Positions 35,302-44,822 of a stretch of DNA of 64,000 nucleotides are shown piece by piece. The position numbers and the translations under genes were made by a program. The first letter of the stretch is position 1. Every line of letters starts with the position of its first letter. This DNA comes from Sphingobacteriia bacterium (GTDB taxonomy: Bacteria; Bacteroidota; Bacteroidia; Chitinophagales; Chitinophagaceae), in the NCBI GenBank assembly GCA_947452295.1, contig CANGCK010000009.1, forward strand, positions 1 to 64,000, written 5' to 3'. A model generated the notes under the pieces. The model saw only the letters and a list, made by a program, of their open reading frames with translations. It ran no database searches and had not been told where the DNA came from.

Positions 35302-36986
35302 AACATAAATTCTCTTTTAGCCATATTCCAACGCAATCCGGTAGAAATAACAGTAGCATCGGGCAATACGCCGTTTAATTGTGTTTTATAGCTTCTGCGA
35401 TTAAATGACAGATCTAAAAAGAAATTTTCTGCAAATTCGTAAGAAGCGTTTAACATTATTTGTAAACAGTTGGCCTGATTGCCACTGCCTACCATCCATC
35501 CATTGTCACGGGGCCTGGTAGTGTATAATTCCAATGGATTATTGCCCATATTTATGCCTAAAGAATCTAACCCCTGCTTGTAATACATTAATTTAGCATT
35601 AAGGTACAAACGCTTTAATGGTTGTGCTTTTATTACTGCGATATATTCCTGAAAATTAGATCCCAAGGGGTGTGCCAAAGGTTGATTGTAGTGCGTCCAG
35701 CTGCTAACACTATCTAAGTGCGAGTAGGTAAACGGGCGAACACGATTGCTTTCTAATTGCAGGTCTACATTCTTCAAACCCAATACATCTATATATTTCA
35801 AACCCAGTTGATAGGCATATTTACTGGTCCATGCATTTTTGCTGGAGAACAATTCTTTGGTATAAAACTCATCGAAATTTACTTGTCCATATAATTGAAT
35901 TCTTTTGGCCAAATTGGCTTTGAAATCAACCCCCAACATATTGTTATCGGGGCTTCCTAATTGTTGTTGTCCGGGCATTAAAAACAAAATAGGATTAAGG
36001 TACATAAAATCAAAATGATCTGCACGCCCAAACATCACCGCATCAAAAATGCCCATGTTTAGCCATTTAAAAACATTCAAACTAATATGGTTCATTCTAA
36101 AATATTTCTTAGGCATCAACTTTCCACCATTGGGAATATAAGGATTGGTAGCAGTTAGCTCCATAAAAAGGTTTTCGTAGTTGAGTTTCCAGAATTTTGT
36201 ATTGATTTTTAAAAACAATTCAGGATTGCCAAAATCACTTAAAAAAACACTTCTAATTCCGTTGCCAATAAAATTTCTATCATAGCCAAATTGCATATCA
36301 ATCATCTTCGTAACTCTCCAGTTGATAGACCCTCTCACTTCGGTATAATCGTAGCCTTCTACAATGCCCAATGGTTTAAAATAGCCGGCACCAGGTATTG
36401 CAAGGTGTTGAGCCACCCAGGACTGCACATAGCGAGGTGCACGCTCTTGGTTATCTGTAAAGTACAAATCAAACCCTATTTTATCTGCAAGTTTTGCCCG
36501 TACACTAATTCCACGAGCACTATGATAAACCATTTTATTATATCCATCTTCCTTGCCATATTCTAACGTCATTAAAGGACTCAATTGAAAATAAACGTCT
36601 TTATTGTGAACTTCAACAAAATTGCTCTTTGTGTTAAAGAAATGATGAAATATATTTTGTGGTTTTTTCCATGCTGGGCTTGAAGTCCATTCGGCATTAT
36701 TTGTTAAAAATCTATTGATATTGTATTGATCTACCTTGCTAAAACGTTCTGCAAAATCGCCACCTGTTTTTATTAAACTATCTAATTGTTCTACTTGTTG
36801 AGTATATAAACGCCTGTTTAATGGTTTTATGTGGCTAAAATTTAATTCGGGATGCTGGCTTTTTATTTCCAATCTTTCTATCAACGAATAATCTTTCATG
36901 CCCAATGGGATGTAAGTTGATTGTGCTGACACGAAAAATGGGCTTAAATAAATAAGGGCTAAGCAAAAGGATTTAATAAATTGCAT
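35298..36986 (-). CDS. Outer-membrane barrel protein, Wzi/RemB-like (tentative)
   Basis: 562-residue exported protein with a signal peptide (MQFIKSFCLALIYLSPFFVSAQ region). The rest is rich in amphipathic beta strands with aromatic ends and closes with RWNMAKREFMF, an outer-membrane-type final strand. The pattern resembles capsule-assembly Wzi or gliding RemB proteins of Bacteroidota, but I cannot separate these. I start at ATG 36986, which gives a standard signal peptide; an in-frame start at 37055 would overlap pyrC. Confidence 0.62.
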   Translation of the reverse strand: MQFIKSFCLALIYLSPFFVSAQSTYIPLGMKDYSLIERLEIKSQHPELNFSHIKPLNRRLYTQQVEQLDSLIKTGGDFAERFSKVDQYNINRFLTNNAEWTSSPAWKKPQNIFHHFFNTKSNFVEVHNKDVYFQLSPLMTLEYGKEDGYNKMVYHSARGISVRAKLADKIGFDLYFTDNQERAPRYVQSWVAQHLAIPGAGYFKPLGIVEGYDYTEVRGSINWRVTKMIDMQFGYDRNFIGNGIRSVFLSDFGNPELFLKINTKFWKLNYENLFMELTATNPYIPNGGKLMPKKYFRMNHISLNVFKWLNMGIFDAVMFGRADHFDFMYLNPILFLMPGQQQLGSPDNNMLGVDFKANLAKRIQLYGQVNFDEFYTKELFSSKNAWTSKYAYQLGLKYIDVLGLKNVDLQLESNRVRPFTYSHLDSVSSWTHYNQPLAHPLGSNFQEYIAVIKAQPLKRLYLNAKLMYYKQGLDSLGINMGNNPLELYTTRPRDNGWMVGSGNQANCLQIMLNASYEFAENFFLDLSFNRRSYKTQLNGVLPDATVISTGLRWNMAKREFMF

Positions 36987-37014
36987 CTCAGTTGAGTTTT
37001 GGATTTTAAATACT

Positions 37015-38367
37015 ATGCTTATGCAACATAATATAATTATTAAAGATACGTGCATTGTTAATGAAGGACAAAGGATTTATGGAGATATTCTAATAAAAAA
37101 CGGCAGAATCGAGAAAATAGGTGGCAGTATAGATATAAAAGCCAAGTCGGAGGACTTCATTGGAACAAATAAAGTACTGTTACCGGGTGTTATTGACGAT
37201 CAGGTTCATTTTAGAGAGCCGGGGTTAACGCATAAAGCCACCATTTATTCTGAAGCAAGGGCTGCTGTAGCAGGAGGCACTACTTCATTTATGGAGATGC
37301 CCAATACAAAGCCACCAACTTTTACGCTCGATTTACTAGAACAAAAATATATGCGTGCCAAGGAAAGTTCATTGGCCAATTATTCGTTTTTCATGGGCAC
37401 ATCGAATGACAATTTAGAAGATATTTTACAAGCCAACCGATTTAAAAATAGCATTTGTGGCTTGAAGATTTTCATGGGGTCATCAACTGGTAACTTATTG
37501 GTAAATAGTCCATTGGTTTTAGAAAGAGTGTTTGGCAGTTCGGAGATGCTGATAGCTACACATTGTGAAGACGAGCCCTTGTTTACTGAAAAATATCATC
37601 AACTTAAAAACTCGAAACAACGCTTAGTACCCGCTGACCATCCGATTATACGCGACGAAGAAGTATGTTTTGAATCATCATTTAAAGCCATACAATATGC
37701 CAAAAGAAATGGCAGTCGTTTGCATATACTGCATATTTCTACCGCAAAAGAATTACAATTGTTTACCAATATGATTCCATTGGGTGACAAACAAATTACT
37801 GCAGAAGTATGTGTACACCATTTACATTTTACGGCAGATGATTATGATCGATTGGGTAATCAAATAAAATGCAACCCTGCAATTAAAGCAGCAAATAACA
37901 GAGATGCTTTATGGACTGCATTATTAGATGACCGATTAGACATTATTGCCACCGATCATGCCCCTCATACTTGGGGAGAAAAACAAGGAGATTATGAGCA
38001 AGCGCATGCAGGATTACCATTGGTACAACATTCGTTGCAATTGATGTTGCATTATGTGCGTGAAGGTAAAATTAGTTTGGAAAAAGTAGTCCAGAAAATG
38101 AGTCACGCTGTAGCCGATTGTTTTCAAATTAAAGAACGTGGGTATATTAGGGAAGGCTATTTTGCCGACTTAGTGATGGTAGATATGAATCAACCCAACA
38201 CCATCAGTAAAGAAAACATATTGTACAAATGCGGTTGGAGCCCTTTAGAAGGGTTCACCGTTCCTGCCACAATAGACTATACTTTTGTAAATGGGCATCC
38301 TGTTTATGGAAAAGGGCAGTTTAATGAATCACAATGGGGAGAACGACTATTATTTAATAGAGAATAA
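37015..38367 (+). CDS. pyrC: Dihydroorotase
   Basis: Third step of de novo pyrimidine synthesis, cyclising carbamoyl-aspartate. The 450-residue amidohydrolase has GVIDDQVHFREPGLTHKATIYSEARAAVAGGTTSF with the HxH-type site (here VHF) and substrate Arg, KIFMGSSTG (position of the metal Lys or equivalent), HCEDE, HILHIST and IIATDHAPHTWGEK. It resembles the class I type common in Bacteroidota. Only 28 bp separate it from the divergent barrel gene, so the promoters must overlap coding DNA. Confidence 0.93.
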   Translation: MLMQHNIIIKDTCIVNEGQRIYGDILIKNGRIEKIGGSIDIKAKSEDFIGTNKVLLPGVIDDQVHFREPGLTHKATIYSEARAAVAGGTTSFMEMPNTKPPTFTLDLLEQKYMRAKESSLANYSFFMGTSNDNLEDILQANRFKNSICGLKIFMGSSTGNLLVNSPLVLERVFGSSEMLIATHCEDEPLFTEKYHQLKNSKQRLVPADHPIIRDEEVCFESSFKAIQYAKRNGSRLHILHISTAKELQLFTNMIPLGDKQITAEVCVHHLHFTADDYDRLGNQIKCNPAIKAANNRDALWTALLDDRLDIIATDHAPHTWGEKQGDYEQAHAGLPLVQHSLQLMLHYVREGKISLEKVVQKMSHAVADCFQIKERGYIREGYFADLVMVDMNQPNTISKENILYKCGWSPLEGFTVPATIDYTFVNGHPVYGKGQFNESQWGERLLFNRE

Positions 38368-38375
38368 TTCATTTT

Positions 38376-39689
38376 ATGCAGGTTGACAAAATAACCCAAA
38401 ACGATCTTTCGATTTTTAATACAGAAGAAGATCAGTCTATTTTTCATCATATAAATTTTACCACTACCAATGGTGGGAGAGAATATTTGCGGTTATTATT
38501 ATCGAATCCCCTTGAATCTTCGGATGCAATCATTCAAACGCAAAAAACGATTCAGCATTTACAATCTATTGTTTTACAATGGCCGGTAAATCCTACCAAC
38601 GGCACCATCATGGTATTAGAAAAATATTACGAAACGGCTGTAGATAATTACCCTGCAGTGCCCGAATATTTTAATAGTTGGTGGTATAAGTTTTGGCATA
38701 AAGACGATTACTCCTTTACAATGTTTTCGGTACAACATACAATGGATTTTGTAAAGGGCATGCAAATAATTGTAGACAATATTTCTATCAACAACCAAAG
38801 CAATCATCTCCATACAATTGCACAAGAGCTTACCCTTTTGCTTGATAAGCCTATTATTCAGGAGATGATACAGAAAAATAAAAACACATTAACTCCTATT
38901 GAAATGCTTGTTTATGCCAACTTTATAAAATATCGGTTTAAACAACAAGCAATTGCATTAATGAATATTTACCACCAACTAGATGCCTATATGAGTTTGG
39001 CAAAAGCCGGTATAAAATATGATTTTTGTTTACCAGAATTCGTAGAGCAAACAGCGCCATTAATGGCGGTAGATGGATTGTATCATTTTCTAGTTCAACA
39101 CCCAATAGATTATACAGTTAATCTTCATGAGAAAGAAAATTTTTTATTTCTTACGGGAGCAAATATGGCAGGCAAGAGCACGTTTATTAAAGCTGCGGGA
39201 ATTGCGGTGTACTTAGCGCATATAGGAATGGGTGTTCCTGCTCAAAAAATGAGACTCACCTACTTTGATGGACTACTGAGTAATATTCAGGTGATGGACA
39301 ATATTGCAAAAGGAGAAAGTTTTTTCTTCAATGAAGTACAAAGAATTAAAAGTACCATCAACAGAATAAGTGATGGAAAAAAATGGCTGATACTAATTGA
39401 CGAGTTGTTTAAAGGCACCAATCAGCAAGATGCGGTAAAGTGCAGCACCACTGTAATTGAGGGGTTAAGAAAAATGAATAATGCCTTATTTATTTTATCC
39501 ACGCATTTATATGAAATTGGAGAACCATTAAAGCAGTACAGCAATATACAATTTCGCTATTTTGAAACCAGTGTGCATAATGATCAACTTTCTTTTAGTT
39601 ACCAACTAAAAGAAGGGATTAGTAACGACCGCCTGGGTTATTTGATTTTAAAAAGAGAAGGGGTGGTTGATTTGTTGGAGAAATGTTGA
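38376..39689 (+). CDS. MutS-like ATPase without mismatch-recognition domain
   Basis: 437-residue protein with only the lever/clamp-like middle and the MutS ATPase domain. The ATPase shows Walker A TGANMAGKST, QVMDNIAKGESFFFNEVQRI and Walker B LILIDELFKGTN followed by STHLYEI. No N-terminal mismatch-binding domain and no Smr domain are present, so it is neither MutS1 nor full MutS2. Such short MutS-related proteins are frequent in Bacteroidota and their role is unknown. It starts 8 bp after pyrC. Confidence 0.87.
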   Translation: MQVDKITQNDLSIFNTEEDQSIFHHINFTTTNGGREYLRLLLSNPLESSDAIIQTQKTIQHLQSIVLQWPVNPTNGTIMVLEKYYETAVDNYPAVPEYFNSWWYKFWHKDDYSFTMFSVQHTMDFVKGMQIIVDNISINNQSNHLHTIAQELTLLLDKPIIQEMIQKNKNTLTPIEMLVYANFIKYRFKQQAIALMNIYHQLDAYMSLAKAGIKYDFCLPEFVEQTAPLMAVDGLYHFLVQHPIDYTVNLHEKENFLFLTGANMAGKSTFIKAAGIAVYLAHIGMGVPAQKMRLTYFDGLLSNIQVMDNIAKGESFFFNEVQRIKSTINRISDGKKWLILIDELFKGTNQQDAVKCSTTVIEGLRKMNNALFILSTHLYEIGEPLKQYSNIQFRYFETSVHNDQLSFSYQLKEGISNDRLGYLILKREGVVDLLEKC

Positions 39690-39755
39690 ATTAGACTTTT
39701 GAGTTTTCACTTTTTACTTTTGAATTTTTACGTTTTACTTTTGACTTTTTACTTT
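39690..39755. repeat. T-rich ACTTTTT low-complexity tract
   Basis: About nine loose units of (G)ACTTTT(T) or GAATTTTT follow the MutS-like stop codon. It is the longest tract of this type in the window. Confidence 0.65.
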
Positions 39756-39868
39756 ATCTTTATATTGTTTGTAACCTCTCTAATTTTTCATCCCCAAGAG
39801 AGGTAGTTGAATTTACTGCATTGTGTCAATTATTTTCGTTGCTTCTTTTGGCTAATTTTTAAAAAATT

Positions 39869-41416
39869 ATGCTGGTTAAAACATTTGGCAGCGCTGTGTA
39901 TGGCGTTGAGGCGATCACTATTACTATTGAAGTAAATGTTAGCATGGGGCAAGGTTATGCGATTGTAGGTCTTCCGGACAATGCGGTAAGAGAAAGTTTA
40001 CAAAGAACAGAAAGTGCAATTAAAACCAATGGTTTTCATATGCCCCGTACTAAAGTAGTAGTAAACCTTGCTCCTGCCGACATTAAAAAAACGGGCTCGG
40101 CTTTTGATTTACCGATTGCCATTGGTGTATTAGCGGCTAGTGAACAGTTGGCTAATGCCGAAGAGCTTTCACATTATGTTATTATGGGTGAATTAGGGTT
40201 AGATGGATCTGTGCAGCCTATTAAGGGTGCCTTACCCATTGCAATACAAGCGCGTAAAGAAGGATTTAAAGGCTTGATTGTTCCTAAACCCAATGTTCGG
40301 GAGGCGGCGATGGTAAATCAATTAAACGTATATGGGGTAGACCACATCAATCAAGTGGTATCGTTTTTTGAAAATGAAGCAACCCTTGAACCTGAGGTGG
40401 TGAATACACGTGATGATTTTTTTAATACCCAAGATCAATATGATTTTGATTTTACGGATGTAAAAGGGCAAGAAAATATAAAGCGGGCATTGGAAATAGC
40501 CGCCGCAGGCGGACATAATGCAATTTTAATAGGCCCGCCGGGCGCTGGTAAAACCATGCTAGCCAAGCGAATGCCCACAATATTACCACCTTTGTCACTT
40601 CAAGAAGCATTAGAAACAACTAAAATTCATAGTGTTGCAGGCAAACTACCTACAGGCAGTGCTTTGATTAACAAACGACCATTTAGGTCGCCCCACCACA
40701 CAATATCAGATATGGCCTTAGTGGGAGGTGGTAGCAATCCTCAACCAGGAGAAATCTCCTTAGCACACAATGGTGTATTGTTTTTAGATGAGCTACCCGA
40801 ATTTAAACGTACTGTATTAGAAGTAATGCGCCAACCAATGGAAGAGCGGAAAGTAAGTATCTCTCGGACAAAGATGGCACTTGATTTTCCGGCAAACTTC
40901 ATGTTACTGGCTTCTATGAACCCATGCCCTTGTGGATTTTACAATCACCCCGAAAAAGACTGCACCTGCGGTTCTGGCATCGTTCAAAAATATTTGAATA
41001 AGGTATCGGGGCCATTATTAGATCGCATCGATTTACATGTAGAAGTTACACCCGTTTCGTTTACTGCTCTTACCAATACTCAAGAGCAGCTTGGCGAAAC
41101 ATCTGCCAATATTAGGCAAAGAGTAATTAAAGCACGAGCAATACAAGCAAATCGTTTTAAGGAGCTAGAAGGTATTTATGCAAATGCACAAATGGGTTCG
41201 GGTACATTAAGAACAGTATGTGTGTTGAATAAGGTTTCGGAAAGTCTGCTAAAAAAAGCCATGGAAAGGTTAAACCTAAGTGCCCGCGCTTACGACAGGA
41301 TATTAAAAGTTAGCAGAACCATTGCCGATTTAGCAGATTCTGAAGATATTCAATCTGAACATGTTGCCGAAGCCATTCAATACAGAAGTTTGGACAGAGA
41401 GGGATGGGGAGGGTAA
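39869..41416 (+). CDS. YifB-family Mg-chelatase-like AAA+ ATPase (ComM type)
   Basis: 515-residue AAA+ protein of the YifB/ComM family; ComM acts as a branch-migration helicase in natural transformation of Vibrio and Haemophilus. The N-terminal lon-protease-like fold spans 1-180 (GYAIVGLPDNAVRESLQR), the ATPase core follows with Walker A GPPGAGKTMLAKR and LFLDELPEF, then a four-Cys zinc motif CPCGFYNHPEKDCTCG and the SARAYDRILKVSRTIADL C-terminus. A transformation role in this organism is inferred. Confidence 0.93.
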   Translation: MLVKTFGSAVYGVEAITITIEVNVSMGQGYAIVGLPDNAVRESLQRTESAIKTNGFHMPRTKVVVNLAPADIKKTGSAFDLPIAIGVLAASEQLANAEELSHYVIMGELGLDGSVQPIKGALPIAIQARKEGFKGLIVPKPNVREAAMVNQLNVYGVDHINQVVSFFENEATLEPEVVNTRDDFFNTQDQYDFDFTDVKGQENIKRALEIAAAGGHNAILIGPPGAGKTMLAKRMPTILPPLSLQEALETTKIHSVAGKLPTGSALINKRPFRSPHHTISDMALVGGGSNPQPGEISLAHNGVLFLDELPEFKRTVLEVMRQPMEERKVSISRTKMALDFPANFMLLASMNPCPCGFYNHPEKDCTCGSGIVQKYLNKVSGPLLDRIDLHVEVTPVSFTALTNTQEQLGETSANIRQRVIKARAIQANRFKELEGIYANAQMGSGTLRTVCVLNKVSESLLKKAMERLNLSARAYDRILKVSRTIADLADSEDIQSEHVAEAIQYRSLDREGWGG

Positions 41417-41495
41417 AAATGGCTTTTTTATTAGCTAAATTGTAAAAAAGACAGAAAAATGGACAAATAAGCAACAAATCAGGACTTTATTATGG

Positions 41496-41561
41496 GTTAG
41501 TTTGGGTTGTACCAATTGGAGAACCAATAATTTTAGAACCAATCCAATACCAAAACTAACT
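41496..41561 (+). promoter_or_regulatory. Repeated AGAACCAAT boxes upstream of the sensor-phosphatase operon
   Basis: AGAACCAAT occurs at 41520-41528 and 41535-41543, exactly 15 bp apart, with a third ACCAAT at 41511. The block is bracketed by TTAGTTTGG and CCAAAACTAA. It lies just before the first gene of the operon and may be an activator or repressor site. Confidence 0.4.
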
Positions 41562-41565
41562 ACTT

Positions 41566-44500
41566 ATGCGGTCAGCTTTTTTGCTCCTCATATTACTTAA
41601 GGGCGTCATTTGTTTTTGCCAATTACCATCCGATTACAAATTTCAAAGTATTAGCATTGCACAAGGTTTATCGCAAAGCTCTGCTTATAGCGTTTTTCAA
41701 GATCATCTGGGGTATATATGGGCTGGTACCCAAGGGGGAATGAATCGTTATGATGGGTATAGCGTTAAAAAATTCGAGCCAATATCTAGCGATAGTAATA
41801 CGATAAGTATCGGTTGGAGAACCGGTGCAATGGAAGACAACAAAGGAAATATTTGGACTGGAACTAGCATGGGAAATATTTCGATGTATGACCGCAAAAA
41901 AGATGAATGGAAAAACTACAACCCGGGTTATGCAGCTGCATTTAGAAAACAATTTCCCAATTTACAATCTTCAACCCTTGGATTAATACTTAACTTTTAT
42001 TTAGATTCTACTCGACAACTACTCTACATCACTTCTTTTTCAACTGGATTAATTGTATTAGACCTAAAAACAGGAAAATTCAACAGGCATTGGTTTCCGG
42101 AAGCACTTGATAGAAACCTAAAATGGTTAGATAACTCGTTTGTATCTGTTGTTCCCATCGATGGACATACCTTATTGATAACAACTGGCAATGGGGTTGT
42201 ATTCTTTGATCAACGCAGTCAAAAATTTACCCGCCGTTTCTTTAAAAGTGCGGATCCCGCCGACCAATTATTTTGTTTTCAGGCTGTTAAAATCAGCAGC
42301 AACGAATACATGATTGGAAGTTCGAAAGGATTGGTAAAACTTAATGTAAAAACGGGCGAAAGCACCAAGTATTTGCATGACAACAATCAATCCAATTCGA
42401 TTTCTGCCGGACAAATCAGGTCTCTTTGTCTAACTAAAGATAAAAAGAAGATATGGATGGGGATTGACGGGTTGGGGTTGGAGATAATGGATCTAGCTAC
42501 CGGTAATTTCACACATATCAACAAAAGTACAGCGCCCAATTCAGGAATAAAAAGTGATGTATTTTATAATATAATTGAAGACAAAGAAGGGAATATTTGG
42601 ATAGGAAGCTCTGCATCGGGCATGCTTAAATATGATCCAAATCTAAAAAAAATGAATTACCTCTTATCAAAAGAGCCTGCAGAGATGCCCTTGGGATTTT
42701 CAGAAACATGGGGTACTTTCTTTGATTCTAAAAATAATTTATGGCTTGGAGGTTTAGAAGCAGGTGCAGGTATAACAATGATTAATCGAGAAAAAAGAAC
42801 AGCTACACGCTATTTAAACGATGCAAAATCGCTGGAATCGAGAAGATGGGTTTTTGGTGAAGACCATACTGGTGCTATTTATACAATGGGGTCATCTAAA
42901 GCAGGAAGAATATTATATAGAAAACGTAATACCGATAAAGTTTTCTCGGAAATAACCAATCTTACAAAAGATTATAAAGCCGGTAAATTGGCGGCGCTTC
43001 CTAATCAATCATTTTTTTATCTCACAAAAACCGGTGATTTAATAACTGGTGGAGATACTTGCATTGTAATAGCAGATAAAAATGGGGTAATACAAATGAA
43101 GGCCTATACACCATTGTTAAAAATCAACTCTAGGATAAAATATATCATCAATAAGGGAGAAGGTAAAACCTATTTGCTCACCAATAAACATTTTTGGAGA
43201 TGGAATGAACAAACGGGTGAGCTAACTAATCTAACTCCTTGGATTGAGTTAAATACAGTTCAATATTTAATTATGTCGTATGCCGATGTGTTAAATGATC
43301 AATTCGTATATATTCCAACATTTGGCTATGGATTAATGGAGCTTAACTTAAAAACAAAAACGCATAAAATACTTAACCTAAAAGATGGTATACCCAACCA
43401 ATATTTATATGATGCAATAGTAGATAAAAATGGAATGGTATGGAGCTCGAGTAATTTTGGAATTATTCGATATGATCCAAAAAGAAAAACATTCAAAGGT
43501 TTTTATAAAAATGATGGCGCGCAAGATTATGAATACAACGCAACATCTTTTGCAAAAAGTAAAGACGGAGAATTGGCTTATGGTGGACTGGTAGGAGCTA
43601 ATTATTTCTTTCCAGAAACAGTTAAAGACAATCCTAATGCGCCAGATGTAATTATACAATCAATTGCTAAAAAAGGAAAAACAATTAATATTGAAGCAAC
43701 AGCATCTTCAGAAGTGATTGAAGTGAAGTACAACGAAAATCAACTCTCGCTAGAATTTATAGCATTCAATTATAAAAGTCCCGAGTTCAATCAATACGCT
43801 TATAAAATGGAAGGGTATGATAATAATTGGAATTATTCGGGAGGTAGGCATTTTGCAAGCTATACTAATTTGCCATCGGGTACCTATACATTTAAGGTAA
43901 AAGCCAGTAACAATGATGGAGTATGGAATGAAAAAGGTGCAACACTAACAATACATGTTTACCCCGCACCTTGGTTCTCGTGGTGGGCATTGTTAATTTA
44001 TATTGTAGCCATCGGATTTCTCATCAAACTATTTGTAAAGTACAGAGAAACACAGCAAAAGAAAAAGTTAGAAGACGAACGGAAAAACACTGAATTACAA
44101 GCTGCTAAAGATTTTCAACAAAGCATGTTGCCAAAAACGCTTCCTTTGAGAAGTGATTTAGTAATTGCTACCTACCTAAGGTCTTCTACTGAAATAGGAG
44201 GAGATTATTATGATTTCTTTGAACAGCAAAATGGAGACCTGTTTGTTGTTTGTGGTGATGCAACCGGTCATGGAATTATTTCTGGCATGATGGTGTCAAT
44301 TGCAAAAGCAGGCTTAAATGGCATCAGTGTATCTCAGCCAAATAACATACTAAAACAGCTGAATGAAGTGATTAAAAAAGTTGATTTAGGTACGATGCGC
44401 ATGAGTTTAAATATGCTTCAGATTACCGATAACAAAGTAATGATGAGTTCCGCTGCAATGCCTCCGATTTACCATTATGTAGCAGCAAGCGGCAAAGTAG

Positions 44501-44796
44501 AAGAAATCCAAATGAGTGGATTGCCTTTGGGGGGATTAAGAAAAGAGTGCTTTGATTTAGAAGAGCGGACATTTAATCAGGGAGATGCATTTGTGCTTTT
44601 ATCGGATGGATTGCCTGAAGCACCTAATAAAGAAGGCAACTTGTTTGATTATTTTCGCATTCATGAACTAATTGAAAAACATGGCTCAAACGAAGCGAAT
44701 GTGATTAAAGACGAACTTATTAATGCTGTTGATAGTTGGCTTGAAGGCGAAAATAATCCCGATGACATTACCATTATTGTCATCAAGAAAAACTAA
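41566..44796 (+). CDS. Transmembrane sensor: Reg_prop propeller, Y_Y_Y and SpoIIE/PP2C phosphatase
   Basis: 1076-residue signalling protein. A signal peptide (1-19) leads a periplasmic beta-propeller of Reg_prop repeats (about 25-700; the first is QGLSQSSAYSVFQDHLGYIW), a Y_Y_Y domain (about 724-797) and one membrane helix (803-825). A short coiled linker (AAKDFQQSMLPK) joins the cytoplasmic PP2C/SpoIIE phosphatase, whose metal residues lie in EIGGDYYDFF (~876), VCGDATGHG (~897), SDGLPEAPN (~1011) and PDDITIIV. No histidine kinase part is present: the propeller, usually tied to kinases, is tied to a phosphatase. First gene of the operon. Confidence 0.93.
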   Translation: MRSAFLLLILLKGVICFCQLPSDYKFQSISIAQGLSQSSAYSVFQDHLGYIWAGTQGGMNRYDGYSVKKFEPISSDSNTISIGWRTGAMEDNKGNIWTGTSMGNISMYDRKKDEWKNYNPGYAAAFRKQFPNLQSSTLGLILNFYLDSTRQLLYITSFSTGLIVLDLKTGKFNRHWFPEALDRNLKWLDNSFVSVVPIDGHTLLITTGNGVVFFDQRSQKFTRRFFKSADPADQLFCFQAVKISSNEYMIGSSKGLVKLNVKTGESTKYLHDNNQSNSISAGQIRSLCLTKDKKKIWMGIDGLGLEIMDLATGNFTHINKSTAPNSGIKSDVFYNIIEDKEGNIWIGSSASGMLKYDPNLKKMNYLLSKEPAEMPLGFSETWGTFFDSKNNLWLGGLEAGAGITMINREKRTATRYLNDAKSLESRRWVFGEDHTGAIYTMGSSKAGRILYRKRNTDKVFSEITNLTKDYKAGKLAALPNQSFFYLTKTGDLITGGDTCIVIADKNGVIQMKAYTPLLKINSRIKYIINKGEGKTYLLTNKHFWRWNEQTGELTNLTPWIELNTVQYLIMSYADVLNDQFVYIPTFGYGLMELNLKTKTHKILNLKDGIPNQYLYDAIVDKNGMVWSSSNFGIIRYDPKRKTFKGFYKNDGAQDYEYNATSFAKSKDGELAYGGLVGANYFFPETVKDNPNAPDVIIQSIAKKGKTINIEATASSEVIEVKYNENQLSLEFIAFNYKSPEFNQYAYKMEGYDNNWNYSGGRHFASYTNLPSGTYTFKVKASNNDGVWNEKGATLTIHVYPAPWFSWWALLIYIVAIGFLIKLFVKYRETQQKKKLEDERKNTELQAAKDFQQSMLPKTLPLRSDLVIATYLRSSTEIGGDYYDFFEQQNGDLFVVCGDATGHGIISGMMVSIAKAGLNGISVSQPNNILKQLNEVIKKVDLGTMRMSLNMLQITDNKVMMSSAAMPPIYHYVAASGKVEEIQMSGLPLGGLRKECFDLEERTFNQGDAFVLLSDGLPEAPNKEGNLFDYFRIHELIEKHGSNEANVIKDELINAVDSWLEGENNPDDITIIVIKKN

Positions 44797-44822
44797 TTTT
44801 TTAACCTATCCAATATTTAATT

